Shown: piece by piece, positions 1-5,813 of the stretch
How the letters are laid out: each line of letters begins with the position of its first letter
Numbering within the stretch: position 1 is the stretch's first letter
Source: Actinomyces sp.
Lineage (GTDB): Bacteria; Actinomycetota; Acidimicrobiia; Acidimicrobiales; Aldehydirespiratoraceae
DNA length: 6,265 nucleotides
Assembly (NCBI GenBank): GCA_003697065.1
Contig: RFFY01000485.1
Span: forward strand, 1 to 6,265
Direction: 5' to 3'
Program-made: the position numbers and the translations under genes
The notes under the pieces: model-generated
What the model was told of the DNA's origin: nothing
Seen by the model: the letters and a program-made list of their open reading frames with translations, nothing else
The model's database searches: none

Positions 1-333
1 GGACCCGGCGTCCTGGTGGTCGTGCCGGTGGCCGGCGCGGTCTCGGCCGTCGCCCTGGCTCCCCATGCCCTCGCCGTGTGGGTGGGGGTTCTCGCCTGGG
101 GGACCGCCCTGGGTGTGCAGGAGTCGACCCTGAGGGCGGTCGTCGGGGATCTCGTGGCCGCCACCCGCCTGGGGTCGGCCTACGGCGCCCTCCACGCGGT
201 GACGGGGATCGGGATGCTCGCGGGGGGCGCCGGGTTGGGGGTGATCAGCGGACACTCGCCGCTGGCGGCGGCCGCTGTGGTGGTGGCCGGCGAGCTCGTC
301 GCCCTGGTCGCCCTGCGTCGAGCCCTGGCGTGA
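1..333 (+). CDS. MFS transporter, C-terminal fragment (5' end outside window)
   Basis: The frame is open from base 1 and ends at TGA 331-333, giving 110 residues. What is seen: about four hydrophobic stretches (residues roughly 2-20, 25-43, 58-82 and 86-105), little charge apart from short loops, and a terminal cytoplasmic-type RRALA tail. The loop and helix around residues 40-80 (GVQESTLRAVVGDLV, then RLGSAYGALHAVTGIG) resembles the C-terminal half of major facilitator drug/proton antiporters, where a G-D-x-V loop precedes an R-x-G-x-A-Y-G helix start. Inference: the last helices of an inner-membrane MFS exporter. The substrate cannot be told. The GTG at 16 is an internal valine, not a start. 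The gene converges on the minus-strand thiolase-fold operon, with 57 bp between the stop codons. Confidence 0.75.
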   Translation, partial: GPGVLVVVPVAGAVSAVALAPHALAVWVGVLAWGTALGVQESTLRAVVGDLVAATRLGSAYGALHAVTGIGMLAGGAGLGVISGHSPLAAAAVVVAGELVALVALRRALA

Positions 334-363
334 TGGCCCACCGGTGAGCGTCAAGGTGGCGTC

Positions 364-389
364 CCGCCTGCCGTCCCGGCAACGGGCGG
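364..389. terminator. Possible bidirectional GC-rich hairpin terminator
   Basis: This lies between the converging stop codons of the MFS gene (333) and the minus-strand thiolase-fold operon (391). An outer stem CCGCC (364-368) pairs with GGCGG (385-389). It encloses an inner hairpin GCCG (370-373), loop TCC, CGGC (377-380). Together that is nine GC-rich base pairs with an asymmetric bulge (T on one side, AACG on the other). There is no T tract on either strand, so it is not a classical intrinsic terminator. U-less hairpins are common downstream of genes in high-GC actinobacteria. The position supports the role, but strength and function are inferred. Confidence 0.4.
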
Positions 390-390
390 A

Positions 391-1551
391 TCAGGGCTTG
401 TCGGCGCCGACCACCCACATGGCGAAGTACTGGGCGCCGCCGCCGTAGGCGTGGCCCAGAGCCCGGCGGGCCCCGTCGATTTGGTGCTCCCCCGCCTCGC
501 CCATGACCTGGAGGGCCGCCTCGGCGAAACGGATCATCCCCGACGCGCCGATGGGATTCGACGACAGCACCCCACCGGAGGCGTTGATGGGCAGGTCGCC
601 GTCGAGGGCGGTCACGCCCTGTTCGACCAGGCGCCACCCCTCGCCCGTCCCGCAGAAGCCCAGGCTCTCGAGCCACATGGGCTCGTACCACGAGAAGGGC
701 ACGTAGATCTCGGCCACGTCGATCTCGGCCCGACGGTCGACGATGCCCGCCTGGGCGAAGACGTCGTCGGCGCACTCCTCGCTGGCCGCCGGCGACACCA
801 TGTTGCGCCCCCCGTAGTTGTTGGCCTCCGAGCGCATGGCCGTGCCGTGCACCCACGCCACCGGGCCGTCGTGGGCGTCGGCGAGGTGCTCGGCGGCGAG
901 CACCATGGCGCAGGCCCCGTCCGAGGACGGGCACGTCTCGGAGTAGCGGATGGGGTCCCACAGCATGGGCGACTCGACGACCTGGTCGAAGGTCAGCTCG
1001 TGCTGTTGGAGATGGGCGTAGGGGTTCTTGAGGGCGTTCTGGCGGTCCTTGAACGCCACCATGCACCCGATGAGCTCGGGCGCGCCCGTCATGGCCATGT
1101 AGCGGCGGATGATCGGGGAGAAGTAGCCGCCGGCGCCGGCATTGATCGAGGTCTGGAAGGGCTGGGGCAGAGACAGGGCCCACATGGCGTTGGACTCGGA
1201 CTGCTTCTCGTAGCCGAGGGTCAGGACGCGCTCGTGGATCCCGGCCTGCACCAGCGAGGTGGCCACGCAGGCGGTCGAGCCCCCGACCGAGCCGGCCGTG
1301 TGGACCCGCAGGATCGGCTTGCCCACCGCACCCAGGGCCTCGGCCAGGTGGATCTCGGGCATCATCTGGCCCTCGAAGAAGTCGGGGGCCTTGCCGATCA
1401 CCACGGCGTCGATGTCGTCCCAGTCGCAGGCGGCCATCTCCAGGGCCCGGTAGGCGGCCTCGCGGACGAGTCCGGGGATGGAGACGTCACCGCGGGTGGA
1501 GGCGTACTTCGTCTGGCCGACGCCGACGACGGCCGTGCGCTCGCCTCCCAT
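391..1551 (-). CDS. Thiolase-fold (SCP-x/Ltp3-like) protein, probable acyl-CoA aldol-lyase subunit
   Basis: 386 aa, starting at ATG 1551-1549 behind a GGGGGAG ribosome-binding site. Its start shares one base with the upstream stop (TGATG), so translation is probably coupled. The thiolase fold is clear: N-terminal TAVVGVGQTKY, G-x-E-K near 113-116, SSDGACAMVL at 209-218, INASGG at 322-327 and GASG at 335-338. The classical catalytic residues are replaced. Gly87 stands where the nucleophilic Cys should be, Tyr283 in the AEIYVPFSWYE motif replaces His, Asn332 replaces the His of GHPxGASG, and the C-terminal CxGGG reads AYGGG (368-372). The family includes lipid-transfer proteins such as Ltp2, which act as aldolases with a DUF35 partner. 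Length and gene order suggest Ltp3 (inference), linked to cleavage of C24-branched sterol side chains. An inactive structural subunit is the alternative. Thiolase superfamily membership is near certain; the reaction is not. Confidence 0.85.
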   Translation of the reverse strand: MGGERTAVVGVGQTKYASTRGDVSIPGLVREAAYRALEMAACDWDDIDAVVIGKAPDFFEGQMMPEIHLAEALGAVGKPILRVHTAGSVGGSTACVATSLVQAGIHERVLTLGYEKQSESNAMWALSLPQPFQTSINAGAGGYFSPIIRRYMAMTGAPELIGCMVAFKDRQNALKNPYAHLQQHELTFDQVVESPMLWDPIRYSETCPSSDGACAMVLAAEHLADAHDGPVAWVHGTAMRSEANNYGGRNMVSPAASEECADDVFAQAGIVDRRAEIDVAEIYVPFSWYEPMWLESLGFCGTGEGWRLVEQGVTALDGDLPINASGGVLSSNPIGASGMIRFAEAALQVMGEAGEHQIDGARRALGHAYGGGAQYFAMWVVGADKP

Positions 1552-2615
1552 CACTCCCCCTCCAGGACGCAGACGAGATTCTGTTGCAGGCACGGTCCCG
1601 AGGTGGCGTGGGCCACGGCCCGGTCGGCCTCCCCGGCGGCGATGCGCCGCGACGCCTCGACGATGCGCATCAGGCCCGCCGCCATCATGGTGTGACCGGC
1701 CAGCGCCCCACCAGAGGGGTTGACGACGGTGCGGTCCTCGTCGATCCCGAAGGCGGTCACGAGCAGGTGCTCGCTGGTGGTGAACGGGGCGTGCAGCTCG
1801 GCGATGTCGAGCCGGTCGGCACCGACCCCCGCCTCCTCGGCGGCGAGGGCGGCCGACGGGGCGGCACACAGGTCGCGCACGCCGAGGGTGTGAGCGTCGA
1901 TGCGGTGGTCGATGCCCCGGATCCACACGGGACGCTCGCACAGGCGGCGGGCGGTGTCGCCGGCGGCGAGAACGACCACCGCTCCCCCGTCGGCGGCCGC
2001 CGGCAGGTCGGACGGACGCAGGGGGTCGACGGCGGGGCTCTCGGCGAGGATCTCGTCGACACTGCGCCGTTCGCGGCGCACGGCGTGCTCGCTCGTGGCG
2101 GCGTGGTCGCGACTGCGGGCGGCGATCTCGGCGAGGCGCCGCTCGCTCACGACACCCGTCTCGAGCTGGAGGCGGGCGGCCAGGGCCTCGATGGCGAAGG
2201 CGTCGGGCCACAGGGGAGCGACGTAGTAGGGATCGAGCTGGGTGGCGAGCACGTCGCGCAGCGACCCCGGCGACGACTTGCCGTAGGAGTACACGAGGGC
2301 GGTGTCGATCTCGCCGATCTGGAGCTTCACCCAGGCCTCGTAGAGGGCGAAGGCCCCGTCCATCTCGACGTGGCTCTCGCTGATGGGCGGCACCGGGCCG
2401 CACCCGTCGATGGTCATGACGAACGAGAACGCCTGCCCGGCCAGGAAGTCCGACGAACCCGAACAGGTGAAGCCGATCTCGTGCTGCTCGAGTCCGACGG
2501 CGTCCTTGGCCTCCCGGAGCAGGGGGACCATGAACTCGACCTCGGACTCGCCGCGGATGGCGTCTTGTTGGCGCAGGGCGGTGGCGACGACGGCGACCTC
2601 GCGTCGGGGGCTCAC
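1551..2615 (-). CDS. Thiolase-fold (SCP-x/Ltp4-like) protein, probable partner of the 386-aa protein
   Basis: 354 aa. The chosen start is GTG 2615-2613, which overlaps the TGA of the preceding gene (GTGA). A GGAGG lies about 8 bases upstream, and the protein then begins with the usual thiolase strand REVAVVATAL. Visible motifs are TCSGSSDFLAG at 50-60, AELHAPFTTSE at 272-282, NPSGGALAGHT at 299-309 and SGPCLQQN at 339-346. His275 and His308, matching two thiolase active-site histidines, are kept. Glu84 appears where the nucleophilic Cys would be, and the C-terminal CxGG motif reads ATSGPC. It is therefore unlikely to catalyse Claisen condensation or thiolysis. The protein is about 35-40 residues shorter than ordinary thiolases. 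By size and place it resembles mycobacterial Ltp4 (recalled, not checked). I infer that it pairs with the downstream paralogue and the two DUF35 proteins as one cytoplasmic acyl-CoA complex. Confidence 0.85.
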   Translation of the reverse strand: MSPRREVAVVATALRQQDAIRGESEVEFMVPLLREAKDAVGLEQHEIGFTCSGSSDFLAGQAFSFVMTIDGCGPVPPISESHVEMDGAFALYEAWVKLQIGEIDTALVYSYGKSSPGSLRDVLATQLDPYYVAPLWPDAFAIEALAARLQLETGVVSERRLAEIAARSRDHAATSEHAVRRERRSVDEILAESPAVDPLRPSDLPAAADGGAVVVLAAGDTARRLCERPVWIRGIDHRIDAHTLGVRDLCAAPSAALAAEEAGVGADRLDIAELHAPFTTSEHLLVTAFGIDEDRTVVNPSGGALAGHTMMAAGLMRIVEASRRIAAGEADRAVAHATSGPCLQQNLVCVLEGE

Positions 2616-3208
2616 GACCCACCTCCACCGGCGGCGGGGTCGTCGACGCGCCCGACCCGGGCGTAGTCGGTGACGACGACATCGGGTTCTCCGGTCGGGC
2701 GCCACCAGCGGATGTTGCGGGCCGACATGGTGAGCTCCTCGTCGGGCAGCCACACGGCCTCGACCTGCATGCCGATCCGGACCTCTTCGGGCTCGCACTC
2801 GGCGACCAGTCCGAGGAAGCCCACGCTGGCGCCGTCGAGCACGATCCAGGCGCTGACGTAGGGCGGGTGGAGGTCGTCGCGGCCGGGGATGGGGACCCGG
2901 GTGATGTTGAACGACTCGACGTAGCCGTGCCCGGGCAGCTCGACGAATCCCTCGGTCGGTACGCCGGCGACGGGGCTCACACCGCGCGGGGGCACGAAGA
3001 CCTGTCCCGTCACCGGGCAACGGTCGCCGAGGATGCGCTTGTCGGCCATGGCCCGCAGGTAGGCGGACAGGCTCCGACCCGGGGTGTAGGTGTACTCGAT
3101 GCGGATCGGGGTCCGGACGCTGCGCACCGGTTCGACGTCGGCGAGCCCGTCGGGGAGCCGGACGGGTCGGGCGAGGGCCCGGGGCGGAGGAAGCGGGGAG
3201 GTGGTCAC
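2612..3208 (-). CDS. OB-fold/DUF35 acyl-CoA-associated protein 1 (degenerate zinc ribbon)
   Basis: 198 aa from GTG 3208-3206, overlapping the upstream TGA by four bases (GTGA); the start was chosen by this coupling. After a proline-rich lead of about 30 residues come the DUF35 signature helix (SLSAYLRAMADKRILG, 46-61), a ribbon region and an OB-fold of about 90-165 (GYVESFNITRVPIPG, then PYVSAWIVLDG). The ribbon normally has two CxxC pairs. Here it reads CPVTG (64-68), VPPRG, SPVAG (78-82), so one of four cysteines remains and zinc binding is doubtful. Family knowledge: DUF35 proteins bind thiolase-fold partners, help place the acyl-CoA, and are required by the Ltp2 aldolase. It ends in a Gly-rich tail (AAGGGGS). 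It probably works with the thiolase-fold genes downstream. Not an enzyme on its own as far as can be seen. Confidence 0.8.
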   Translation of the reverse strand: MTTSPLPPPRALARPVRLPDGLADVEPVRSVRTPIRIEYTYTPGRSLSAYLRAMADKRILGDRCPVTGQVFVPPRGVSPVAGVPTEGFVELPGHGYVESFNITRVPIPGRDDLHPPYVSAWIVLDGASVGFLGLVAECEPEEVRIGMQVEAVWLPDEELTMSARNIRWWRPTGEPDVVVTDYARVGRVDDPAAGGGGS

Positions 3209-3681
3209 GGGGTCTCCTCCCCCGCCTCCCCCGTCTCGGCGAGGGGGACGAAGCCCGCCAGGTCGGCGATGTGGCCCTGCCTGTCGTCGCGCCAGGTGGC
3301 CCGGACCCGTAGGCCCGTGCGGATCCGGGACGGGTCGTCGACCAGGACGGCGTGCAGGAGGGGCGTGTCGGCACCGTCGAGGCGGATGAGCGCCCAGGCG
3401 AAGGGGCGGTCGAAGGGCTGCTGGGGGCGGGGCCGCTCGCACCAGGTCCACGACAGGACCCGACCCGTGTCGCCCACCTCGACCAGCTCGGTCAGGGGTT
3501 CGGCGGTGAGGGGGTCGTACTCGACAGGAGGGCACAGGACCGTCCCGTCGGGGCGGCGGATCCCCAACAGGCGACGCTCCCGCAACCCGGTGAGGAAGGC
3601 ACCGACCACCGGGCCCGTCGTGCGGGTGAAGGGGTACTCGAGAACCAGCGGTGCCTGCAGGACCCCGGCGGTGTCGCTCAT
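3205..3681 (-). CDS. OB-fold/DUF35 acyl-CoA-associated protein 2, first gene of the operon
   Basis: 158 aa from ATG 3681-3679, with a good GGGAGG five bases upstream. An in-frame ATG at 3702 would add seven residues but has a poorer site. The layout matches DUF35: an N-terminal EYPFTRTTG strand (15-23), a helix VVGAFLTGLRERRLLG (25-40), a ribbon-like turn (41-62) and an OB-fold (about 65-147) with GRVLSWTWCERP and FAWALIRLDGAD. In the ribbon only Cys50 (VLCPP) is left, so zinc is probably not bound. It has no proline-rich lead, unlike its neighbour, and the two are diverged paralogues. The mycobacterial counterpart Rv3521 is, as I recall, about 300 aa and may be one longer protein; if so this operon carries a split version (unchecked). 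Its probable role is a scaffold or substrate-presenting partner of the thiolase-fold proteins encoded downstream. Confidence 0.75.
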   Translation of the reverse strand: MSDTAGVLQAPLVLEYPFTRTTGPVVGAFLTGLRERRLLGIRRPDGTVLCPPVEYDPLTAEPLTELVEVGDTGRVLSWTWCERPRPQQPFDRPFAWALIRLDGADTPLLHAVLVDDPSRIRTGLRVRATWRDDRQGHIADLAGFVPLAETGEAGEETP

Positions 3682-3715
3682 CGCAGCCTCCCGATCGGCC
3701 ATGGGCGCTGGGCGG

Positions 3716-3721
3716 ACGCTA
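3716..3721 (-). promoter_or_regulatory. Weak -10-like element upstream of the DUF35/thiolase-fold operon
   Basis: On the minus strand the gap contains TAGCGT, which keeps the TAnnnT pattern of sigma-70-type -10 boxes. It lies about 35 bases before the ATG at 3681, leaving room for a short leader with the GGGAGG site. The expected -35 position (about 3739-3745) reads roughly TTCGTC, which is a poor match. This is a candidate only, chosen because the operon needs a promoter in this gap if it is not read through from the TetR gene. Confidence 0.25.
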
Positions 3722-3744
3722 ACCGAGGGGCTGGTCCCCGACGA

Positions 3745-3760
3745 ATCGATCCCGGTCGAT
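3745..3760. promoter_or_regulatory. Candidate operator: 16-bp inverted repeat upstream of the operon
   Basis: Perfect 5-bp arms ATCGA (3745-3749) and TCGAT (3756-3760) flank a 6-base spacer TCCCGG. It begins 64 bp upstream of the first DUF35 start and next to the expected -35 region. It is AT-richer than its surroundings. TetR dimers usually bind palindromes of about this size, and a KstR-like gene ends 44 bp away, so it is a natural candidate site. It does not match the known KstR consensus (TnnAACnnGTTnnA). Binding is inferred. Confidence 0.35.
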
Positions 3761-3767
3761 GGATCCT

Positions 3768-3800
3768 CGCCGCACCGGCACCGCGCCGGCACCGTCGGCG
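3768..3800 (-). terminator. Possible hairpin after the TetR gene, containing a tandem 9-bp repeat
   Basis: Starting just past the TetR stop, CGGCG (3796-3800) can pair with CGCCG (3768-3772). Inside, CCGGC (3775-3779) pairs with GCCGG (3785-3789) around a 5-base loop. The same stretch holds CCGGCACCG twice (3775-3783 and 3786-3794), 11 bp apart. There is no T tract. It could end the peptidase-GNAT-TetR transcript, or it may simply be GC-rich chance. Confidence 0.3.
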
Positions 3801-3803
3801 GCC

Positions 3804-4430
3804 TCAGGGCCCGCCATCCCCGCCGACGTCACCCGCCGCGTCACCCCGTGCATCGGGGGCCGGCAGGAGCAGATCGACGGCCTCGTGGAGTTCGGCGATG
3901 GCCTGCTCGAGGGGCATCCACCCCTTGGTCCAGCCGATGAGCGCCGAGAACCAGACGTGCTCGACGCTGCGGATGATGCGGCGTCGGCGCCCGGGATCGA
4001 CCGAGTCGTCGAAACCGGTGGCCAAAAGGCGCGAGAACACGGCGTGCATCTCCTCCTGGCAGCGCCCCACCTCGGGGCTGTCGGACAGCAGGCCGGTGAT
4101 GAGGGCCGCCGAGAGGCGTTCGTTGGCCGCCATGGCCCCGGTCGTGCGCCCCAACAGGTCGCGGACCCGCTCCGCGGTCCCGGTGCCCACGGGGGGCTCG
4201 GCGATCACGGCGCGTTCGAGGGCTCCCACCCACTCGACGAGAGCGGCGGCGAGGAGGTGGTCCTTGGACGAGAAGTAGTGGTACACGGTCCCGAGGGCGA
4301 CCTCGGCCCGGGCGGCCACGTCGCGCATCTGCACCGCCTCGTAGCCGCCGGCGGCGGCCAGGTCGAGGGCGGCTCGCACCACCCGGCGGCGCCTCTGTTG
4401 CTGGCGCTCGGTGAGAGGGCGGGCCGTCAC
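3804..4430 (-). CDS. TetR-family transcriptional regulator, KstR-like
   Basis: 208 aa from GTG 4430-4428, which overlaps the GNAT stop by four bases (GTGA). Other starts further upstream would run through the GNAT gene in another frame. The N-terminal DNA-binding domain (about 11-60) is typical TetR: QRRRRVVRAALDLAAAGGYE, then VQMRDVAARAEVALGTVYHYF (34-53) with the recognition helix, then SSKDHLLAAAL. This closely resembles my memory of KstR, the repressor of mycobacterial cholesterol catabolism (GGYEAVQMR and VGTLYRYFPSK). The C-terminal HVWFSALIGWTKGW and EAVDLLL also follow the KstR pattern. After about residue 192 comes an Asp/Gly-rich tail. KstR family members respond to steroid acyl-CoA type ligands. 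I infer control of the adjacent DUF35/thiolase-fold operon and perhaps the F420 enzyme gene. TetR family is certain; KstR orthology is likely but untested. Confidence 0.9.
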   Translation of the reverse strand: MTARPLTERQQQRRRRVVRAALDLAAAGGYEAVQMRDVAARAEVALGTVYHYFSSKDHLLAAALVEWVGALERAVIAEPPVGTGTAERVRDLLGRTTGAMAANERLSAALITGLLSDSPEVGRCQEEMHAVFSRLLATGFDDSVDPGRRRRIIRSVEHVWFSALIGWTKGWMPLEQAIAELHEAVDLLLPAPDARGDAAGDVGGDGGP

Positions 4431-5044
4431 GGTCGCGCCCCACGTCGCCCCGCGGGCCGCCCACCCCGCCCGGTCTCGCCGTGGGCGCGCACCCGGTCGT
4501 CGGCGATGATCGCCCACATCTGGGAGTCGACCCAACGTCCGTGCACGAGGAGATCGTGGCGCAGGGTGCCCTCGTGGCGCATCCCCAGCTTGGCCAGGAC
4601 CCGGGCCGAGGCCGGGTTCTCGGGGGCACACACCGCCCACACGCGGTGAGCGCCGAGATGGTCGAAGGCGAACTCGACGGCGGCGCGGGCCCCGGCGGTG
4701 GCGAGACCCCGTCCCCAGCGCTCGCGCCTCAGCGAGAAGCCGATCTCGCAACGCCGGTGCTCGATCGAGTCGACCGACACGGTCACGATGCCCGCCGCCG
4801 CGGCGGTGGTCGGTCCGCCCGGGGCGACCTCGTCGAGGGCGAGGACGTAGCGCCGTCGCGGTCGGACGACGGTGGAGGCGATCCATTCGTCGAGCATCGC
4901 CGCCGCTCCCGCCCGGTCGACGGGCTCGATGGGCAGATGCTCGACGACGACGGGATCGCCCATGACGGCCCACACGAGATCGAGGTCGTCGTCGGTGAGC
5001 TCGCGCAGCACGATCCCGTCGCCCTCGATCCGCACGGCGTCCAC
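4427..5044 (-). CDS. GNAT N-acetyltransferase (RimJ/RimL type)
   Basis: 205 aa from GTG 5044-5042, seven bases after the peptidase stop. No strong ribosome-binding site is visible, and GTG 5035 (three residues later) is an alternative. The family start IVLRELTDDDLDLVWAVM (11-28) is present. The acetyl-CoA loop R-R-E-R-W-G-R-G-L-A-T (106-116) matches the Q/R-x-x-G-x-G/A signature, followed by a helix with EFAFDHLGAHRVWA. Asn143 in ENPASARVLAKLGM (142-155) is the usual B-motif, and GTLRHDLLVHGRWVD (159-173) is typical of the RimJ/RimL (Acetyltransf_3) group. Such enzymes transfer acetyl from acetyl-CoA to N-termini or small amines. The substrate here is unknown. It sits between the peptidase and the regulator and is likely co-transcribed with both. 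The last 20 residues are Arg/Gly-rich and probably unstructured. Confidence 0.9.
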   Translation of the reverse strand: MDAVRIEGDGIVLRELTDDDLDLVWAVMGDPVVVEHLPIEPVDRAGAAAMLDEWIASTVVRPRRRYVLALDEVAPGGPTTAAAAGIVTVSVDSIEHRRCEIGFSLRRERWGRGLATAGARAAVEFAFDHLGAHRVWAVCAPENPASARVLAKLGMRHEGTLRHDLLVHGRWVDSQMWAIIADDRVRAHGETGRGGRPAGRRGARP

Positions 5045-5051
5045 GGGGTCA

Positions 5052-5687
5052 TCATCGCCCCGGAGTGTCGGAGGGTCCCATTCCGGCGAGGACCACCCCG
5101 TGGTCCGCCAACCACTCCAGGGCGTCGGGAGGTGTTCCCGGGAGCCGGCTGTGCCCCCTCCCACCGGTGAGGGCGACGGCGACCGCCTCGGCGAAGTCGC
5201 CGGCGCCCACCGACAGATCGTCGAGTGAGCCCGTGGGCCACCACGAGACCTCCGCCGGGGCGCGGCGATCGGCGAGCCAGGCGTGGCGCAGCTCGGCGTC
5301 GAGATGGTCGACGTCGACGACATGGCCCAGCTCGTGGGCGACGACAGGGTCCAGGTCGAGTGCCGTCGTCACGTCGACGAGTACCCGACGACTCCGGGGC
5401 AGGGTGACGGCGACGGCGCCCGGCAGGGGCCCGGTGGCGACGAACGACCAGCCCGGGGCGGCGAGCTCGGGCTCGACACCCAGGCGCTCGAGGGTGGCGG
5501 CCAGCCGGTCGGCGCCCCGGCTCGTCGGCGCCGAGCCGGGCACCTCGACGGCGCCGAGCACGGCGACGGGTACCGCCGAGGCGCCCGCCGCCGGGTGGGC
5601 GCCGCCGCGCGGGCCGAACCCGGTGGTCACCGCCACCGCCACCGCCACCAGGCCCAGGACACCACGCCACGTCGTCGTTCCCACCAC
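5052..5687 (-). CDS. Putative secreted zinc metallopeptidase (HELGH motif)
   Basis: 211 aa from GTG 5687; GTG 5684 is an equal alternative, and a GGGAG lies about 12 bases upstream. A hydrophobic N-terminal segment (about 10-22, LGLVAVAVAV) after an Arg and before a small-residue stretch (GGAHPAAGA) looks like a signal peptide or anchor. There is no lipobox cysteine, and no cysteine anywhere. The zinc motif is VVAHELGHVVDVDH (115-128): His118, Glu119 and His122. His128 falls at the metzincin third-ligand spacing (HExxHxxxxxH), but the usual Gly is Asp125. Glu167 in GDFAEAVAVAL (162-172) could instead be the third ligand, as in gluzincin-like families with a HELGH...FAE layout. The region between (about 129-161, with SWWPTGSLDD) matches no family I know. 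Substrate unknown; it probably acts outside the membrane. Metallopeptidase fold likely, exact family unassigned. Confidence 0.7.
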   Translation of the reverse strand: MVGTTTWRGVLGLVAVAVAVTTGFGPRGGAHPAAGASAVPVAVLGAVEVPGSAPTSRGADRLAATLERLGVEPELAAPGWSFVATGPLPGAVAVTLPRSRRVLVDVTTALDLDPVVAHELGHVVDVDHLDAELRHAWLADRRAPAEVSWWPTGSLDDLSVGAGDFAEAVAVALTGGRGHSRLPGTPPDALEWLADHGVVLAGMGPSDTPGR

Positions 5688-5813
5688 GCACCGTGCAGGC
5701 TCCCAGGCGGGCGGCGGCGGGGTCAAGACCGGGAACCGCTCACCGCTTGCCTCTCGCCGGCCGCGTCGCCTAGCGCGGGGGTCGTGACGACCCCGCCCGA
5801 TCCTCCACCGCCG
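5688..5813. other. Divergent intergenic region between peptidase and F420 enzyme genes
   Basis: About 126 bp separate the start at 5687 (minus) from the ATG at 5814 (plus). A short palindrome GGTCAAGACC (5721-5730) has 4-bp arms and a 2-bp centre. TAGCGC (5771-5776) lies 7 bases before an in-frame GTG (5784) and might be a poor -10 for a leaderless plus-strand transcript. No convincing promoter pair, riboswitch or KstR-type site is visible in this stretch. Confidence 0.3.

Noticed and set aside
451..1695. Long plus-strand open frames antisense to the operon (also near 1584-2666, 2867-3940 and 3759-4649)
   Set aside because: They are rich in Gly/Arg/His with no recognisable domain, and arise from the high-GC mirror frames of genes well supported by family motifs on the minus strand.
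391..2615. Ordinary acetyl-CoA acetyltransferase (thiolase) activity for the two thiolase-fold proteins
   Set aside because: Neither has a cysteine at the nucleophile position, and the C-terminal CxGGG motif is also lost, so the fold is present but the classical reaction is not supported.
391..2682. A 763-codon open frame spanning both thiolase-fold genes
   Set aside because: Only the part from ATG 1551 reads as a thiolase-fold protein. The upstream part is Arg/Pro-rich frame shadow of the 354-aa gene, which has its own coupled start and stop.
3681..3702. ATG 3702 as the start of the first DUF35 gene
   Set aside because: It lacks a good ribosome-binding site, while ATG 3681 has GGGAGG five bases upstream and begins just before the conserved region. 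It remains possible.
3682..3803. KstR consensus site (TnnAACnnGTTnnA)
   Set aside because: The nearest text is AACCGAGG at 3721-3728, which lacks the GTT half. No match was found by eye here or in 5688-5813.
5721..5726. TTGACC on the minus strand as a -35 box for the peptidase gene
   Set aside because: The position 17 bases downstream reads GGAGCC, with no -10 resemblance, so the pair is not supported.
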